A DNA stretch of 57,474 nucleotides, taken from positions 1-57,474 of IMG/VR virus record IMGVR_UViG_3300005933_000015. One strand, given 5' to 3'. A model generated the notes under the pieces. The model saw nothing but the letters and a program-made list of their open reading frames with translations. It did no database searches and had not been told where the DNA came from. Positions 23,119 to 33,232 of the stretch are shown one piece after another (the stretch's first letter is position 1; every line of letters begins with the position of its first letter). The position numbers were made by a program, and so were the translations under genes. Source of the DNA: a virus.

Positions 23119-24066
23119 ATGGCATCTATCGAAGCATCCGCGTCTTCAAAACGAAAGACCAAAGAATCTATTAGAGTAGAATCATTAATACCCGAATACC
23201 TTAGAGAGAATTCGGAAAGATTATTGATGTTGCTCGAAGATTACTATAAATTCATGAATCAGGGATTTCAACCATCGTATGAACTACATCACATATCTGA
23301 AGAACGAGACATTGATACCGCTGAACATTATTTAGATCTTATTCAGAAAGAGATCGCGGTAGTTATACCTAGAGATATTCAAACTGACAGAGTTAAACTA
23401 TACAAGAGACTAGTTAACTATTATAATATTAGAGGTTCTTCTGAGTCTATTGAAACTTTCTTTCGTATACTATTGCAAGATGAAGTCGAAGTATACTACC
23501 CAAAGGATCAAATGTTGATCCCATCTGCGGGAAAATGGGATCCTAGTATTCAGAGATACCTTAATTCAGATGGATTCTTGTCAGATAGAAACAAGTTACA
23601 AGATTCTTATTTCTACCAGAAATTCTCATATGTTATTAGAACTGGTAACAATGTAGATCAGTGGGAAAATGTATACAACAAATTAGTACACCCAAGTGGA
23701 TTTATTTTCTTCGGTGAGATTTTCTTATTACTGATGGCAACTCTTGATCAAGGTGTTGTAAATAGTGGTGCAATCATGCCAGGGCGCCAGCCAGGATTGA
23801 TCCGAGATGAAGATCTGCCAAGATTAGTCTATATGATCGCAGCTCATAATAGGATGAGCGTTCAAGAATCTTTAATGGTAGTAATACTTGCACTTACATA
23901 TGTGGATCAATACTATGTACGCAAGTCTAAAGAATTCTCAGACCTGCTCAAGTTCTACGACGAATCTCCAATGTATTCTTATGAGAATTTCACTATACAA
24001 CAGGGTATAAATAAAACAATCGATAGAGTTAATGTAGGAGTCTCTATCACGCAATCATCAATGTAA
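23119..24066 (+). CDS. baseplate wedge protein, short gp7-like
   Basis: A 315-aa protein in the position of T4 gene 7 (between gp6 and gp8), but much shorter than T4 gp7 (1032 aa). The sequence has the helical blocks IPEYLRENSERLLMLLEDYY, HYLDLIQKEIAVVIPRDI and KLYKRLVNYYNIRGSSESIE, typical of the small wedge protein seen in marine T4-like phages, then VHPSGFIFFGEIFLL. It probably links gp6, gp8 and the large periphery protein. Six bases separate it from gp6. Confidence 0.72.
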   Translation: MASIEASASSKRKTKESIRVESLIPEYLRENSERLLMLLEDYYKFMNQGFQPSYELHHISEERDIDTAEHYLDLIQKEIAVVIPRDIQTDRVKLYKRLVNYYNIRGSSESIETFFRILLQDEVEVYYPKDQMLIPSAGKWDPSIQRYLNSDGFLSDRNKLQDSYFYQKFSYVIRTGNNVDQWENVYNKLVHPSGFIFFGEIFLLLMATLDQGVVNSGAIMPGRQPGLIRDEDLPRLVYMIAAHNRMSVQESLMVVILALTYVDQYYVRKSKEFSDLLKFYDESPMYSYENFTIQQGINKTIDRVNVGVSITQSSM

Positions 24067-24081
24067 GAGGAATATTTAAAA

Positions 24082-25446
24082 ATGACAGCAATCGTAACCA
24101 ATGATTTTCGAGTAGTTAACGCTCAGAACTTCAAAGAAGATATTACAGATGCGGATAATAGTGTTTATGTGTTCATCGGTAAGTCTGATGCGTGGTCAGA
24201 CTCTATTGATGATTTAGCCGATGCTACACCGCCCGATCCTATCGACTCGCCTTATGAACAAAACCTTGCGTATAAAAATATGATCGCAGCCAAGGTTGTA
24301 ACTTCTAGCGATGTAACACACGTTGTTCCACGTCATGATTGGACTAGTGGTGAAGTTTACTATGCATGGGACGATAGTGACCCAGATATATACTCCACAG
24401 GAGACCACTATTTTTATGTTATCACTGATGAGCGTAAAGTATTCAAGTGTTTAGATGTTGGTCCTGCTGCATCTGTAGTTAAACCTACTCTTTCTCAAGT
24501 ACCTCCGTTCGCATTAGGTGATGGTTACACTTGGAAGTATCTCTATACACTTGCTATTGTAGATTCTGAGAAGTTCTTGACTAACTTCTATATGCCAGTT
24601 AAAACAGTGTTGTTACCAGAATCTGGTTTGATAGGTGATTTGTCTGAATCTGATCAGGCACAGTACACGAATCAACAATCCGCGATCGCTTCGTTGTCTG
24701 GTAAAATATACAGATCTAAAGTTGTTTCTGGTGGTAGTGGTTATACTTACGCAACTTTAACCGTAGACGGTGACGGCACAGGTGCTACAGCTACAGCTAC
24801 AGTTGCCGGTGGTGTTATCACAGGCGTTACGATGACCAATGTTGGGTCTAACTACAATATTGCTAGAATTGTTATCACGGGCGACGGTGTCGGCGGCGAA
24901 ATTCACCCAATTCTTGCCGCTAGTAAAGCACATGGATCAGATCCAGTTGCTGAGCTTGGAGCATACTTTATTGGAGTCAATACTCGGTTAGAGTATGATG
25001 ATGGTAGTGGTGACTTTATTGTGGATAACTCATTTAGACAGGTCGGACTAATTCGCAACCCATTGAACCCTGCTGGTAATGCAGTATCAACTGCTACCAC
25101 TTTCAACGGACTAAAGACACTTAGTCTTGCTTCAGGAACTGGTTTTACCGCCAGTGACTATATAACAGGTGCTTCTAGTGGTGCTGTTGCATACATCGAC
25201 GATTTTGATTCAGATTCATTAGTTATCAAATTTCACCAAAATGAGAAGACCGGATATAAATCATTCCAAAACTCGGAAAACGTTGTAGGTGATATATCAG
25301 GCAGTGGTGCTGCACTAGGTTCTGGTGCGGTTTCTGGTCCAGAGTATTCTCCTAATACGGGTTATATTATATTCCTGGAAAACCGTGGACCGTTGAACCG
25401 ATCAGCAGCACAGATCGAAGATGTAAAAATCATCATTGAATTCTAA
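24082..25446 (+). CDS. 8: baseplate wedge protein gp8
   Basis: Wedge subunit. gp8-like blocks in order: AIVTNDFRVVNAQNFKEDI, VYVFIGKSDAWSD, DVTHVVPRHDWTSGEVY, VFKCLDVGPAAS, LGDGYTWKYLYTL, then near the C-terminus GYIIFLENRGPLNRSAAQIE. Those blocks match T4 gp8 (334 aa); the extra length (454 aa) comes from two Gly/Thr/Ala-rich beta insertions around 210-275 and 340-410. GAGG ribosome site. It lies between the gp7-like and the 1741-aa genes as in T4 order 7-8-(9,10). Confidence 0.87.
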   Translation: MTAIVTNDFRVVNAQNFKEDITDADNSVYVFIGKSDAWSDSIDDLADATPPDPIDSPYEQNLAYKNMIAAKVVTSSDVTHVVPRHDWTSGEVYYAWDDSDPDIYSTGDHYFYVITDERKVFKCLDVGPAASVVKPTLSQVPPFALGDGYTWKYLYTLAIVDSEKFLTNFYMPVKTVLLPESGLIGDLSESDQAQYTNQQSAIASLSGKIYRSKVVSGGSGYTYATLTVDGDGTGATATATVAGGVITGVTMTNVGSNYNIARIVITGDGVGGEIHPILAASKAHGSDPVAELGAYFIGVNTRLEYDDGSGDFIVDNSFRQVGLIRNPLNPAGNAVSTATTFNGLKTLSLASGTGFTASDYITGASSGAVAYIDDFDSDSLVIKFHQNEKTGYKSFQNSENVVGDISGSGAALGSGAVSGPEYSPNTGYIIFLENRGPLNRSAAQIEDVKIIIEF

Positions 25447-25459
25447 GAGAGAAATATAA

Positions 25460-28400
25460 ATGACATTCAAGCTTTTCAATACACCGCCTTACTATGATGA
25501 TTTCGATGAGACGAAGAACTATGTAAGAATCCTTTTCCGACCAGGAAATGCAGTCCAAGCGCGTGAATTAACTCAGATGCAGACTTCACTGCAAGCACAA
25601 ATTGATAGACATGGTAAACATGTATTCAAAGAAGGTTCTCCGGTAATTGGAGGGAAACCAACTATAGATGAATCTGATTTTATTAAGGTTGAATCATCTT
25701 TTATTCCCTCTTCTGGCGGAGCAACTTTAGTTACTGATAATTATTATGAAGAATTTTTAGGAACAACCATCCTTGGTCAAACATCTGGTGTTACTGCAAA
25801 AGTTATTGATGTAGTTCCATCTGGAACAGATGGTCCAATTACATTATATTTAAAGTATACTAATTCTGGTACTGATACAGAGACAAAATTATTTCAAACA
25901 GAAGAAGAACTAGTTTCGGATGCAATTATTCCGCGACAGGCAAAAATTAAAACCTCGGTAGAAATTCCTACAGGTAAAGGGTTGAGGTTCTCAATCCCTG
26001 AAGGAGTATTTTTTGTTAATGGTCATTTTGTATATGTCCCAAGCGAATCTTTAATCGTATCTAGGTATAGTCTAGATATTTCCACTCGCATTGTTTACGA
26101 GATTGTAGAGAACACTGTAACTATCGCTGAAGACGCGTCTCTTGGTGATAATGCTCTAGGTACTCCTAACGAGGCAGCACCCGGAGCACATAGATATCAA
26201 ATCCTACTGAACCTTAAAACTCAACCATTTTCTTTCACAGAACCTCGAGACGATAAATTTATTCAGTTAATGCTTATCGAAAATGGTTTCATCAAGCAGC
26301 GAGCAACGACAGAATACTCAGAATTAAGTAACGAACTTGCCCGAAGAACATACGAAGAATCTGGTAACTATGTTGTTAAGCCTTTCATCATCAATACTCG
26401 CGAGTTATATAATGATGGATCTAATAATGGACTTTATAATTTAGCACAATTGCGTAGATTTTCTAGATTAGGCGTTGCTTCTACAGACGCGCAAGTAATT
26501 TCTTATGGCGAAAGTCGGCTTGCGGTAGGCCTAGAAAAATCCGTTGCATATGTTAACGGATACCGTATCGAGTTAGAAGATATTAAATATGTAGAGTTGC
26601 TCAAATCTAGGGAAACTGAATGGTTTAATGGAGCTTCAATTGTTGCAAATTTAGGTAACTATGTAACAGTTAACGTCAGTCAGGGGTTACCAGACGTAGA
26701 TACATTTGGTATTCTTAACCTCAAAGACAGTGGTAATTCTGTTATCGGAACTGCTCGTGCTCGTTCTATAGATTGGGTATCAGGTACTACATATAAACTA
26801 TATCTGTTTGATATATCTATGGCAATAGAAACTTTTTCTGATGTCGTATATATTCAACAAACCCTTTCTTCTGGGCCACAGTTCACAGCAACTTTAGTTT
26901 CTACTAACTTATTCGATACCAACTATAATTCTTTAGTATATAAGTTACCATTTGATACAGTACAGACATTGATCTTTGGTGGGCAGAATGATACTTATTA
27001 TACTGTAAAGAGAAAAACTTCTGCTTCAGTTACTGGCTCTCAAACAACTGTTGATGCTACTGATGGTGTTATTCAACCATACAATTCAACTGACTGGATT
27101 GCGATTGATAATAGTGGTGATCCTATTAATATTAGCGGAGTTACTATATCATTCAACTCTAGCACGAACGTTTCTAGTGCAGTAATATCTTTCTCAGATC
27201 ATACAACTGGTGATGTATACATCGTATATCCAATTGATAAGAACCTTGCTAAGAAAACCAAGAACCTAATTGAAGATCATGTTATCTTAAAGACTAGCCC
27301 TAACACTACTCCAGGTAGTTATGATAGTTTAGGTATTACAGACGTATTTAGACTAGTTTCTATAAAAGATGTAGGTGTACCTCTTGCGGGTGGTGGTTTC
27401 TTAGATATCACCGATAGATATGAATTAGACAACGGTCAACGCGATAACTTCTACGGTATTGGTAGAGTTCGCCTAAAGTTTGATGCAATTCCTCCTATCG
27501 GAAATTTGTCTATTACTCTAGATTATTTCCTACATGGTACTGGCGATTACTTCTCTGTGGACTCGTACTCTGGTATCGACTACGAAGATATTCCATCTTT
27601 CAACTCTATTAAGGGTCAAGTCGAATTGCGCGACGCAATTGACTTTAGACCAGTAAAGACTACTTCTGGAGATAATTTCACCGGAGCAGGATCATCGCTA
27701 GTTGATATCGTTAAACCTGGATCTATTATTAGAACCGATATCGTGTATTACCTAAACCGTATCGATAAAATTTATGTTGATAAAGATGGTAACTTTGGTA
27801 TCCTACAGGGCGTTCCTGCTCTAAACCCAGAACCGCCTAAAGACCTTAAAGATTCTATGATTCTTTACAGGTTAGAAGTCGGGGCGTTTACATTTGGTCC
27901 TGAGAGTATCAATCCAATCATGATCGACAACCGTCGATACACAATGCGCGACATTGGTAAGTTGGAAAGACGTATTAAGAACTTAGAATACTACACAACA
28001 TTATCTTTGTTGGAAAAAGAAACTGCCGACTATCAGTTGCCAGGGAATGCATTTAAGAACGGATTCGTCGTAGATAACTTCTACGGTCATAATGTAGGAA
28101 ATCCATCTAATCCAGATTACTCATGTTCAGTTGACCGTGCAAGAGGGGTATTAAGACCGCAGTTTGTAGAACAAGAAACTCGGTTAAAGTGGAACAGCGG
28201 TTTAAGCACGGGGGTTAAGAAGTCTGGTTCTTTGTTAACACTAGATTACTCTGAGGTTTCTTATATAGAGCAACCATATGCTTCGTATGCAGAATGGGTT
28301 AATCCGTACAATGTATTCACATGGACTGGTGATATGGTGTTGTCGCCAGAGTCTGATAACTGGAAAGATACAGAAACCCGTCCAGATGTTATCATCGACC

Positions 28401-30685
28401 AAGAAGGTGTGTATGACTCATTTGTGCAACTAGCAGACGCGTCCGGTGTTACTGGCACCGTTTGGAACGAATGGCAGACAAACTGGTCTGGCGTTGTTGC
28501 ATCTTCTACTAGTAGAAGCAATATCAACATGGGTGTACGCGACACTACTATCACTACTACGAAAAGTAACCAATCTAGAGCAGGTATTAGAACTGATGTA
28601 GTCCCAGATACTATTACTACTGACCTAGGTGATCGTGTTGTTGAAGTTAACTTCGTACCATTCATTAGATCTAGAATCGTTGCCTTCAAAGCAGAACGTA
28701 TGAAACCTGGAACTAAGTTATATGCGTTCTTTGATGGTAAAGATATCACAGCATATACTACACAGACAACTCAGTTTTTTACATTTAGCGATTTCACCGG
28801 CAATAACCCAGAATATACATCTGGATACACATTTAATAACCGAACTGGCTGGCCAACTGAACTCCAGTCTAAAACAGATTTGGTTACAGACTCATCTGGG
28901 TCTATAACTGGGTTTTTCATTGTTCCGAATAATTCGTTACTAAAGTTTAAGACTGGTCAACGAACTTTCAAATTAACTGATGAAGAAAACAACATCTTTA
29001 TAGATTCGACTACTTCTGCAGAAGCACTTTATGAAGCTGCCGGACTAATTGAATCTAAAGAAAATGTCATTTTGTCTACGAGAGTTCCTCGTCTCGATAG
29101 AACTATGCTCGGTGAAGATAGAGTTCTTACATCGACAACTTCAACCTCGAGAGATATCATAACTTGGTCAGATCCATTGGCTCAGACCATTATAATCGAT
29201 GAACCAGGCGGTATATTCGCAACTTCATTAGACTTGTACTTTAGAGAATATGATGAAGATATTCCAGTTACAGTACACTTGGTTACTACAGAAACTGGTA
29301 TTCCTACACAAACAATCATACCGTTTACTAAAGTCACTAAGAAGTTGAGTGCCGCAAATGTTTCTGAAGATGCATCAGTGGCAACTAACTTTGCATTTGA
29401 AGCACCAGTGCATTTACAACCAGGAATTGAGTATGCAATCGTTATCATGTCTATGTCAGATAAGCCTAAGGCTTGGGTTGCTGAGATGGGGGGATTTGAT
29501 GTAACTAATCCAACTTACCGAATCTCAAAACAACCTTATAATGGTGTATTCTTCAAGTCAGCAAACGCTTCTACATGGACACCAGAGCAAGAGAAAGACC
29601 TTAAGTTTAAATTAAACCGCGCCGAGTTTACAACTACATCTGGTGAGATTATTCTAGAGAACGTCGAGTTGCAAAGAACCATACTAGGCACGGATCCTAT
29701 ATACACAACTACTGGTTCTAATGTAGTTAAGGTATACCACAAGAATCATGGTATGTTTGTTAATTCAGACACCACCATTGATAATATTACTGCAACAGCG
29801 ACAACATTCTTGAATGGAATTCCACTGAGTGAGTTAGAGGATACTCATAATATCATACGAGTTGAAAAAGAATACTACGAAATTACTGTAACCACTAATG
29901 CTACAGCAACTGGTAGAGCTGGCGGAAGTTCTTTAACAGCAACCGCAAACCGATTGATGGACCTGATGCAAGTATATCTTGAAGAACTTGCTATTCCAGG
30001 AACTTCATTGTTGTGGGATGCTTCGGTAATGTCTGCTAAGTCATTCGCAGGCATAGAGCAAGAATATGTTGCAAGTCCGTACTTCCCTATCATTATTAAC
30101 GAGAACACAATATTCAATCGACCACAGTGTATTCCTAGTCTGGAAAATGAGCCTGCTGGTGTTCGTGGATTCAGAGCAAAGGGTGCTATATCGACGAATA
30201 CAAGTAAGTTGTCTCCTGTATTAGATCTAGACAGAATGTCAGTATTCTCTATATCAAACAAGTTGGATCACCCAAGTAATATTGTTGAAGATAACAGAAA
30301 CTATGTTGAAAACTTCGTTGCTGAAACAGAAGCAAGTGGAACTAGTTCTGCTGCTAAGTATATTACTCGCAGGATCAGTTTAACTGAGAGTGCAAACAAT
30401 ATTAAAGTTCTTGCTGGTATGAACCGTCCTTCTGGAACAGATTTAGAGTTGTACTACAAAGTTCAATCTAGTGAAGATACTAACTTCGACTTTGTTGGAT
30501 GGACGCTGGCAACACCTACATCTCCTATTCCATTCGGTGAAAACTCTAATAACTACTCTGAGATTGAATATGATATTAGTACGAACGAGTTTAGTAACAT
30601 GGCATTTAAGATTGTTCTTAAATCTAGAAACTCTTCTTTCGTCCCTACGGTTCGAGACTTCCGAGCAATTGCATTTACTTCGTAA
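25460..30685 (+). CDS. very large virion structural protein (DUF4815-like, 1741 aa), baseplate periphery
   Basis: The largest complete gene in the window. The N-terminus (YYDDFDETKNYVRILFRPGN, AVQARELTQMQTSLQAQIDR, HGKHVFKEGSPVIGG) is the typical DUF4815-type start of large structural proteins in marine T4-like phages. The middle is a long series of beta-sandwich-like segments; around 850-900 RRYTMRDIGKLERRIKNLEY is a short coiled coil; the C-terminal third is beta-rich. Located after gp8, it takes the place of T4 gp9/gp10 and is expected to carry fibres. No enzymatic motif is seen. Function by position only. Confidence 0.78.
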   Translation: MTFKLFNTPPYYDDFDETKNYVRILFRPGNAVQARELTQMQTSLQAQIDRHGKHVFKEGSPVIGGKPTIDESDFIKVESSFIPSSGGATLVTDNYYEEFLGTTILGQTSGVTAKVIDVVPSGTDGPITLYLKYTNSGTDTETKLFQTEEELVSDAIIPRQAKIKTSVEIPTGKGLRFSIPEGVFFVNGHFVYVPSESLIVSRYSLDISTRIVYEIVENTVTIAEDASLGDNALGTPNEAAPGAHRYQILLNLKTQPFSFTEPRDDKFIQLMLIENGFIKQRATTEYSELSNELARRTYEESGNYVVKPFIINTRELYNDGSNNGLYNLAQLRRFSRLGVASTDAQVISYGESRLAVGLEKSVAYVNGYRIELEDIKYVELLKSRETEWFNGASIVANLGNYVTVNVSQGLPDVDTFGILNLKDSGNSVIGTARARSIDWVSGTTYKLYLFDISMAIETFSDVVYIQQTLSSGPQFTATLVSTNLFDTNYNSLVYKLPFDTVQTLIFGGQNDTYYTVKRKTSASVTGSQTTVDATDGVIQPYNSTDWIAIDNSGDPINISGVTISFNSSTNVSSAVISFSDHTTGDVYIVYPIDKNLAKKTKNLIEDHVILKTSPNTTPGSYDSLGITDVFRLVSIKDVGVPLAGGGFLDITDRYELDNGQRDNFYGIGRVRLKFDAIPPIGNLSITLDYFLHGTGDYFSVDSYSGIDYEDIPSFNSIKGQVELRDAIDFRPVKTTSGDNFTGAGSSLVDIVKPGSIIRTDIVYYLNRIDKIYVDKDGNFGILQGVPALNPEPPKDLKDSMILYRLEVGAFTFGPESINPIMIDNRRYTMRDIGKLERRIKNLEYYTTLSLLEKETADYQLPGNAFKNGFVVDNFYGHNVGNPSNPDYSCSVDRARGVLRPQFVEQETRLKWNSGLSTGVKKSGSLLTLDYSEVSYIEQPYASYAEWVNPYNVFTWTGDMVLSPESDNWKDTETRPDVIIDQEGVYDSFVQLADASGVTGTVWNEWQTNWSGVVASSTSRSNINMGVRDTTITTTKSNQSRAGIRTDVVPDTITTDLGDRVVEVNFVPFIRSRIVAFKAERMKPGTKLYAFFDGKDITAYTTQTTQFFTFSDFTGNNPEYTSGYTFNNRTGWPTELQSKTDLVTDSSGSITGFFIVPNNSLLKFKTGQRTFKLTDEENNIFIDSTTSAEALYEAAGLIESKENVILSTRVPRLDRTMLGEDRVLTSTTSTSRDIITWSDPLAQTIIIDEPGGIFATSLDLYFREYDEDIPVTVHLVTTETGIPTQTIIPFTKVTKKLSAANVSEDASVATNFAFEAPVHLQPGIEYAIVIMSMSDKPKAWVAEMGGFDVTNPTYRISKQPYNGVFFKSANASTWTPEQEKDLKFKLNRAEFTTTSGEIILENVELQRTILGTDPIYTTTGSNVVKVYHKNHGMFVNSDTTIDNITATATTFLNGIPLSELEDTHNIIRVEKEYYEITVTTNATATGRAGGSSLTATANRLMDLMQVYLEELAIPGTSLLWDASVMSAKSFAGIEQEYVASPYFPIIINENTIFNRPQCIPSLENEPAGVRGFRAKGAISTNTSKLSPVLDLDRMSVFSISNKLDHPSNIVEDNRNYVENFVAETEASGTSSAAKYITRRISLTESANNIKVLAGMNRPSGTDLELYYKVQSSEDTNFDFVGWTLATPTSPIPFGENSNNYSEIEYDISTNEFSNMAFKIVLKSRNSSFVPTVRDFRAIAFTS

Positions 30686-30690
30686 TAAGT

Positions 30691-30903
30691 ATGAGTGATA
30701 ATCTAGTTCCAATTGAGAATAGTACGGGGTTTAGAAGGGACCTCCACTCTAAAGCCGTACTAAATACTAATAAGAATGCATACCTCCGAGCACGCGAAGA
30801 GGCACAGAAAAAGAAACAAGAAATTGAGGAAATGCAACAACTTAAAACTGATGTTGCAGAACTCAAGGATTTACTAAACAAACTTTTAGAAAAAGTAGGT
30901 TAA
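30691..30903 (+). CDS. small coiled-coil virion-associated protein (70 aa)
   Basis: The N-terminus NLVPIENSTGFRRDLHSKAV is followed by a highly charged coiled coil (RAREEAQKKKQEIEEMQQLK, then heptads to LLNKLLEKVG). Small proteins of this type sit between the large periphery protein and fibre genes in marine T4-like phages. Probably a connector or trimerisation factor; function not proven. Five bases after the 1741-aa gene and one base before the fibre gene. Confidence 0.72.
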   Translation: MSDNLVPIENSTGFRRDLHSKAVLNTNKNAYLRAREEAQKKKQEIEEMQQLKTDVAELKDLLNKLLEKVG

Positions 30904-30904
30904 T

Positions 30905-33220
30905 ATGGCAGTAACTAATGTAGCAAAGACAGACACGTTTGATGGATGGCGTGTCAAGACAAATACCATAGCATCAGAACTTGGTGATAATACACTTCTG
31001 GTAGCAAACTCTACCCTAAATTCAGAAAATGCAGTTGATGCAGTATTAGAGACTCTTGCTAAAGTAGAAACTGAAGTTGGTAATATAAATGGACTAACCA
31101 CTACAGCACTTAACTTGGTAGGTGGTATCAATGAACACGATGTTGAAATCGGTGTAATATCAACGCTGACGACTGCTGCTAAGAATAATTTAGTAAGTTC
31201 TATCAACGAATTGGACTCGGAACTTGGTGTTCTATCTGGTTTAACAACAACTGTTAAATCTACAATCGTTGGTTCTATCAATGAATTGGACTCGGAACTT
31301 GGTGTTCTATCTGGTTTAACAACAACTGTTAAATCTACAATCGTTGGTTCTATCAATGAGGTAGTTCAACGAGAAACTGATAGATACAACAATACATTAA
31401 AACTAGACCTTACGGATGCAACCGTTGGTGGTAGCAACGCTAGTGAGCAAGCAATTCTATCTGATATATCAATGCCTGCTGGTAGAACTATGACTTTGTC
31501 TGGCACATTAGATATATCTTCTGGTCAATTGATCGTAGGTGGTGCAGGCGGCGCGTTGAATATCCAAACTACATTCTTGATATTAGGTGATGCTGAAGCA
31601 GCAACCGCTTCTAATGGTGGAGTAGTTGTTAATCGAGGTGAAGAAGGATCTACTGCAAGGGATGACGTTCGTGTATATTGGGATGAGACTGTAAAAGATT
31701 GGAAGTTGAAGAAATTCGCAGACGATAATACTACAGTTATTAGCCCACATATCATCGACTCATATAACATGAAAGATGTCGTTGTAGGAGGTACTCAGAA
31801 TGGTATTGCGGTAACATACGACAGTGTTAATAATAGAGCTAACTTTGATGTAAACGACTTTACGATCACCTTGAGTGGAGACGCTACAGGTAGTGCTACA
31901 GTAACGAACTTATCTAATGTTAATATTCCAGTAACGATTCAACCGAATTCTATCGCTCTTGGAGTAGATACCACTGGTGCATATGTTCAGTCTGTTACAC
32001 TATCTGCTTCTAATCCTGGTATTAGTTTAACACAATCTTCTGCTGGGGCTGAAAGTAATGCTATCACAGCATTGCAAGTTGACTCTACTGTCATTAGAAC
32101 AACAGGAACGCAATCCCTTGCTGGTGTAAAAACCTTTGCAGATAAACCAGTTTTTTCGACTGGATTTACTTCTAACGGGGCATCGACAATCTCAACAGGC
32201 GGGTTGGTTACATATGGCAACTCTTCGTTCGAGAACAATCTAGAGGTTAAGGGTAACTTTACTGTTTCTGGGACTGTCACTACGGTTAACACTGAGACGG
32301 TTACTATCAACGACAACATTATTGTATTAAATAACAACTCTGCAGCAACCCCTACAGAAAACGCGGGTATTGAGATTGAGCGCGGTAGTTCTACGAACAC
32401 TAGTTTGTTGTGGGACGAGACAGAAGATAGTTGGAAATTTTATAATGGATCAGTTCAATACGATCTAGTCGGTAAGGTAAATGCCGGAGCGGCAATAACA
32501 GTAGCCAAGTCTACTAATAAAGCAGAGTGGACTGTTAACCACGCAGATACTTCTTCCACTTCAAGCATAAATGTTAATAACAGCGCAAATACATTTGTGC
32601 AGGACATCAAAGTTAGTGTTGACACCTATGGTCATGTTACTGAACTTTCTAGTACATCAACTGAAGTTTCTATTGGTCGTGGTGAACTTACTATCACTGC
32701 TGGTGGTGCAATTACTCTCGGAAATATTTCAGGCAGCAATACATTTAATGCTGATCAGTTTACAAATAATAATATCACAGTTAACCACGCAGATACTTCA
32801 ACACAGGTTTCTGTAAATAATGCTGGATATACATATATTCAAGATATTATCTTAGATGATTATGGTCACTTAACTGGAATTACTTCCTCTACTTGGTCTG
32901 CAACTCTTGCTAATATAACAGACTCAACAGAAGATATTCAAGATATCGTCGGAGGAATGTTTTCTGGCATAGGTAATCCAGATGAATTTGGTATAAGTAT
33001 CACATATGATGACACGACTGGTAAGATCAAGGCAGATGTTGGGGATTTTAATATAACACTAACAGGATTTGTGAGTGGCACTGGTACTGTAAATAATTTA
33101 GGTAATGTTAGCATAACAACCTCGTTAAACAGCTCTATTAATACTGAACTCTCTAACGCAATTAAAGCACTTTTACCAAAGTTATATAATTCTGCTGGCT
33201 CCCAAGTATTCCCTACGTGA
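30905..33220 (+). CDS. tail fibre protein (771 aa)
   Basis: Fibrous receptor-binding-type protein, Thr/Ser/Asn/Gly-rich. The N-terminus (VAKTDTFDGWRVKTN, ASELGDNTLL) is the usual attachment region. A 25-residue repeat follows (residues about 98-150, SINELDSELGVLSGL), exact at the DNA level. The middle contains the fibre module GNFTVSGTVTTVNTETV then TINDNIIVLNN and TSLLWDETEDSWKFYNG, also found in the fibres at 49203 and 52747. The C-terminal part repeats the NHADTSS and NHADTST units with a 'YIQDI-DDYGHLTGI' pattern. Adhesin function is inferred from architecture and position. Confidence 0.82.
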   Translation: MAVTNVAKTDTFDGWRVKTNTIASELGDNTLLVANSTLNSENAVDAVLETLAKVETEVGNINGLTTTALNLVGGINEHDVEIGVISTLTTAAKNNLVSSINELDSELGVLSGLTTTVKSTIVGSINELDSELGVLSGLTTTVKSTIVGSINEVVQRETDRYNNTLKLDLTDATVGGSNASEQAILSDISMPAGRTMTLSGTLDISSGQLIVGGAGGALNIQTTFLILGDAEAATASNGGVVVNRGEEGSTARDDVRVYWDETVKDWKLKKFADDNTTVISPHIIDSYNMKDVVVGGTQNGIAVTYDSVNNRANFDVNDFTITLSGDATGSATVTNLSNVNIPVTIQPNSIALGVDTTGAYVQSVTLSASNPGISLTQSSAGAESNAITALQVDSTVIRTTGTQSLAGVKTFADKPVFSTGFTSNGASTISTGGLVTYGNSSFENNLEVKGNFTVSGTVTTVNTETVTINDNIIVLNNNSAATPTENAGIEIERGSSTNTSLLWDETEDSWKFYNGSVQYDLVGKVNAGAAITVAKSTNKAEWTVNHADTSSTSSINVNNSANTFVQDIKVSVDTYGHVTELSSTSTEVSIGRGELTITAGGAITLGNISGSNTFNADQFTNNNITVNHADTSTQVSVNNAGYTYIQDIILDDYGHLTGITSSTWSATLANITDSTEDIQDIVGGMFSGIGNPDEFGISITYDDTTGKIKADVGDFNITLTGFVSGTGTVNNLGNVSITTSLNSSINTELSNAIKALLPKLYNSAGSQVFPT
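31197..31360 (+). repeat. 75-bp exact tandem repeat in the fibre gene
   Basis: Two copies of a 75-base unit (31197-31271 and 31272-31346) and the first bases of a third. They encode a 25-residue unit and differ by only about one base, so the duplication is recent or kept uniform by conversion. Confidence 0.85.
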
Positions 33221-33232
33221 TAGGTTCATAAG

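Noticed and set aside
28261-28749. 162-codon minus-strand frame
   Set aside because: Lies within the 1741-aa structural gene, no motif, no ribosome site, low-complexity Val/Ser/Thr reading typical of a shadow frame.
30886-31356. 156-codon minus-strand frame with repeated units
   Set aside because: It is the reverse reading of the 75-bp repeat in the fibre gene; the repetition comes from the real gene on the plus strand.
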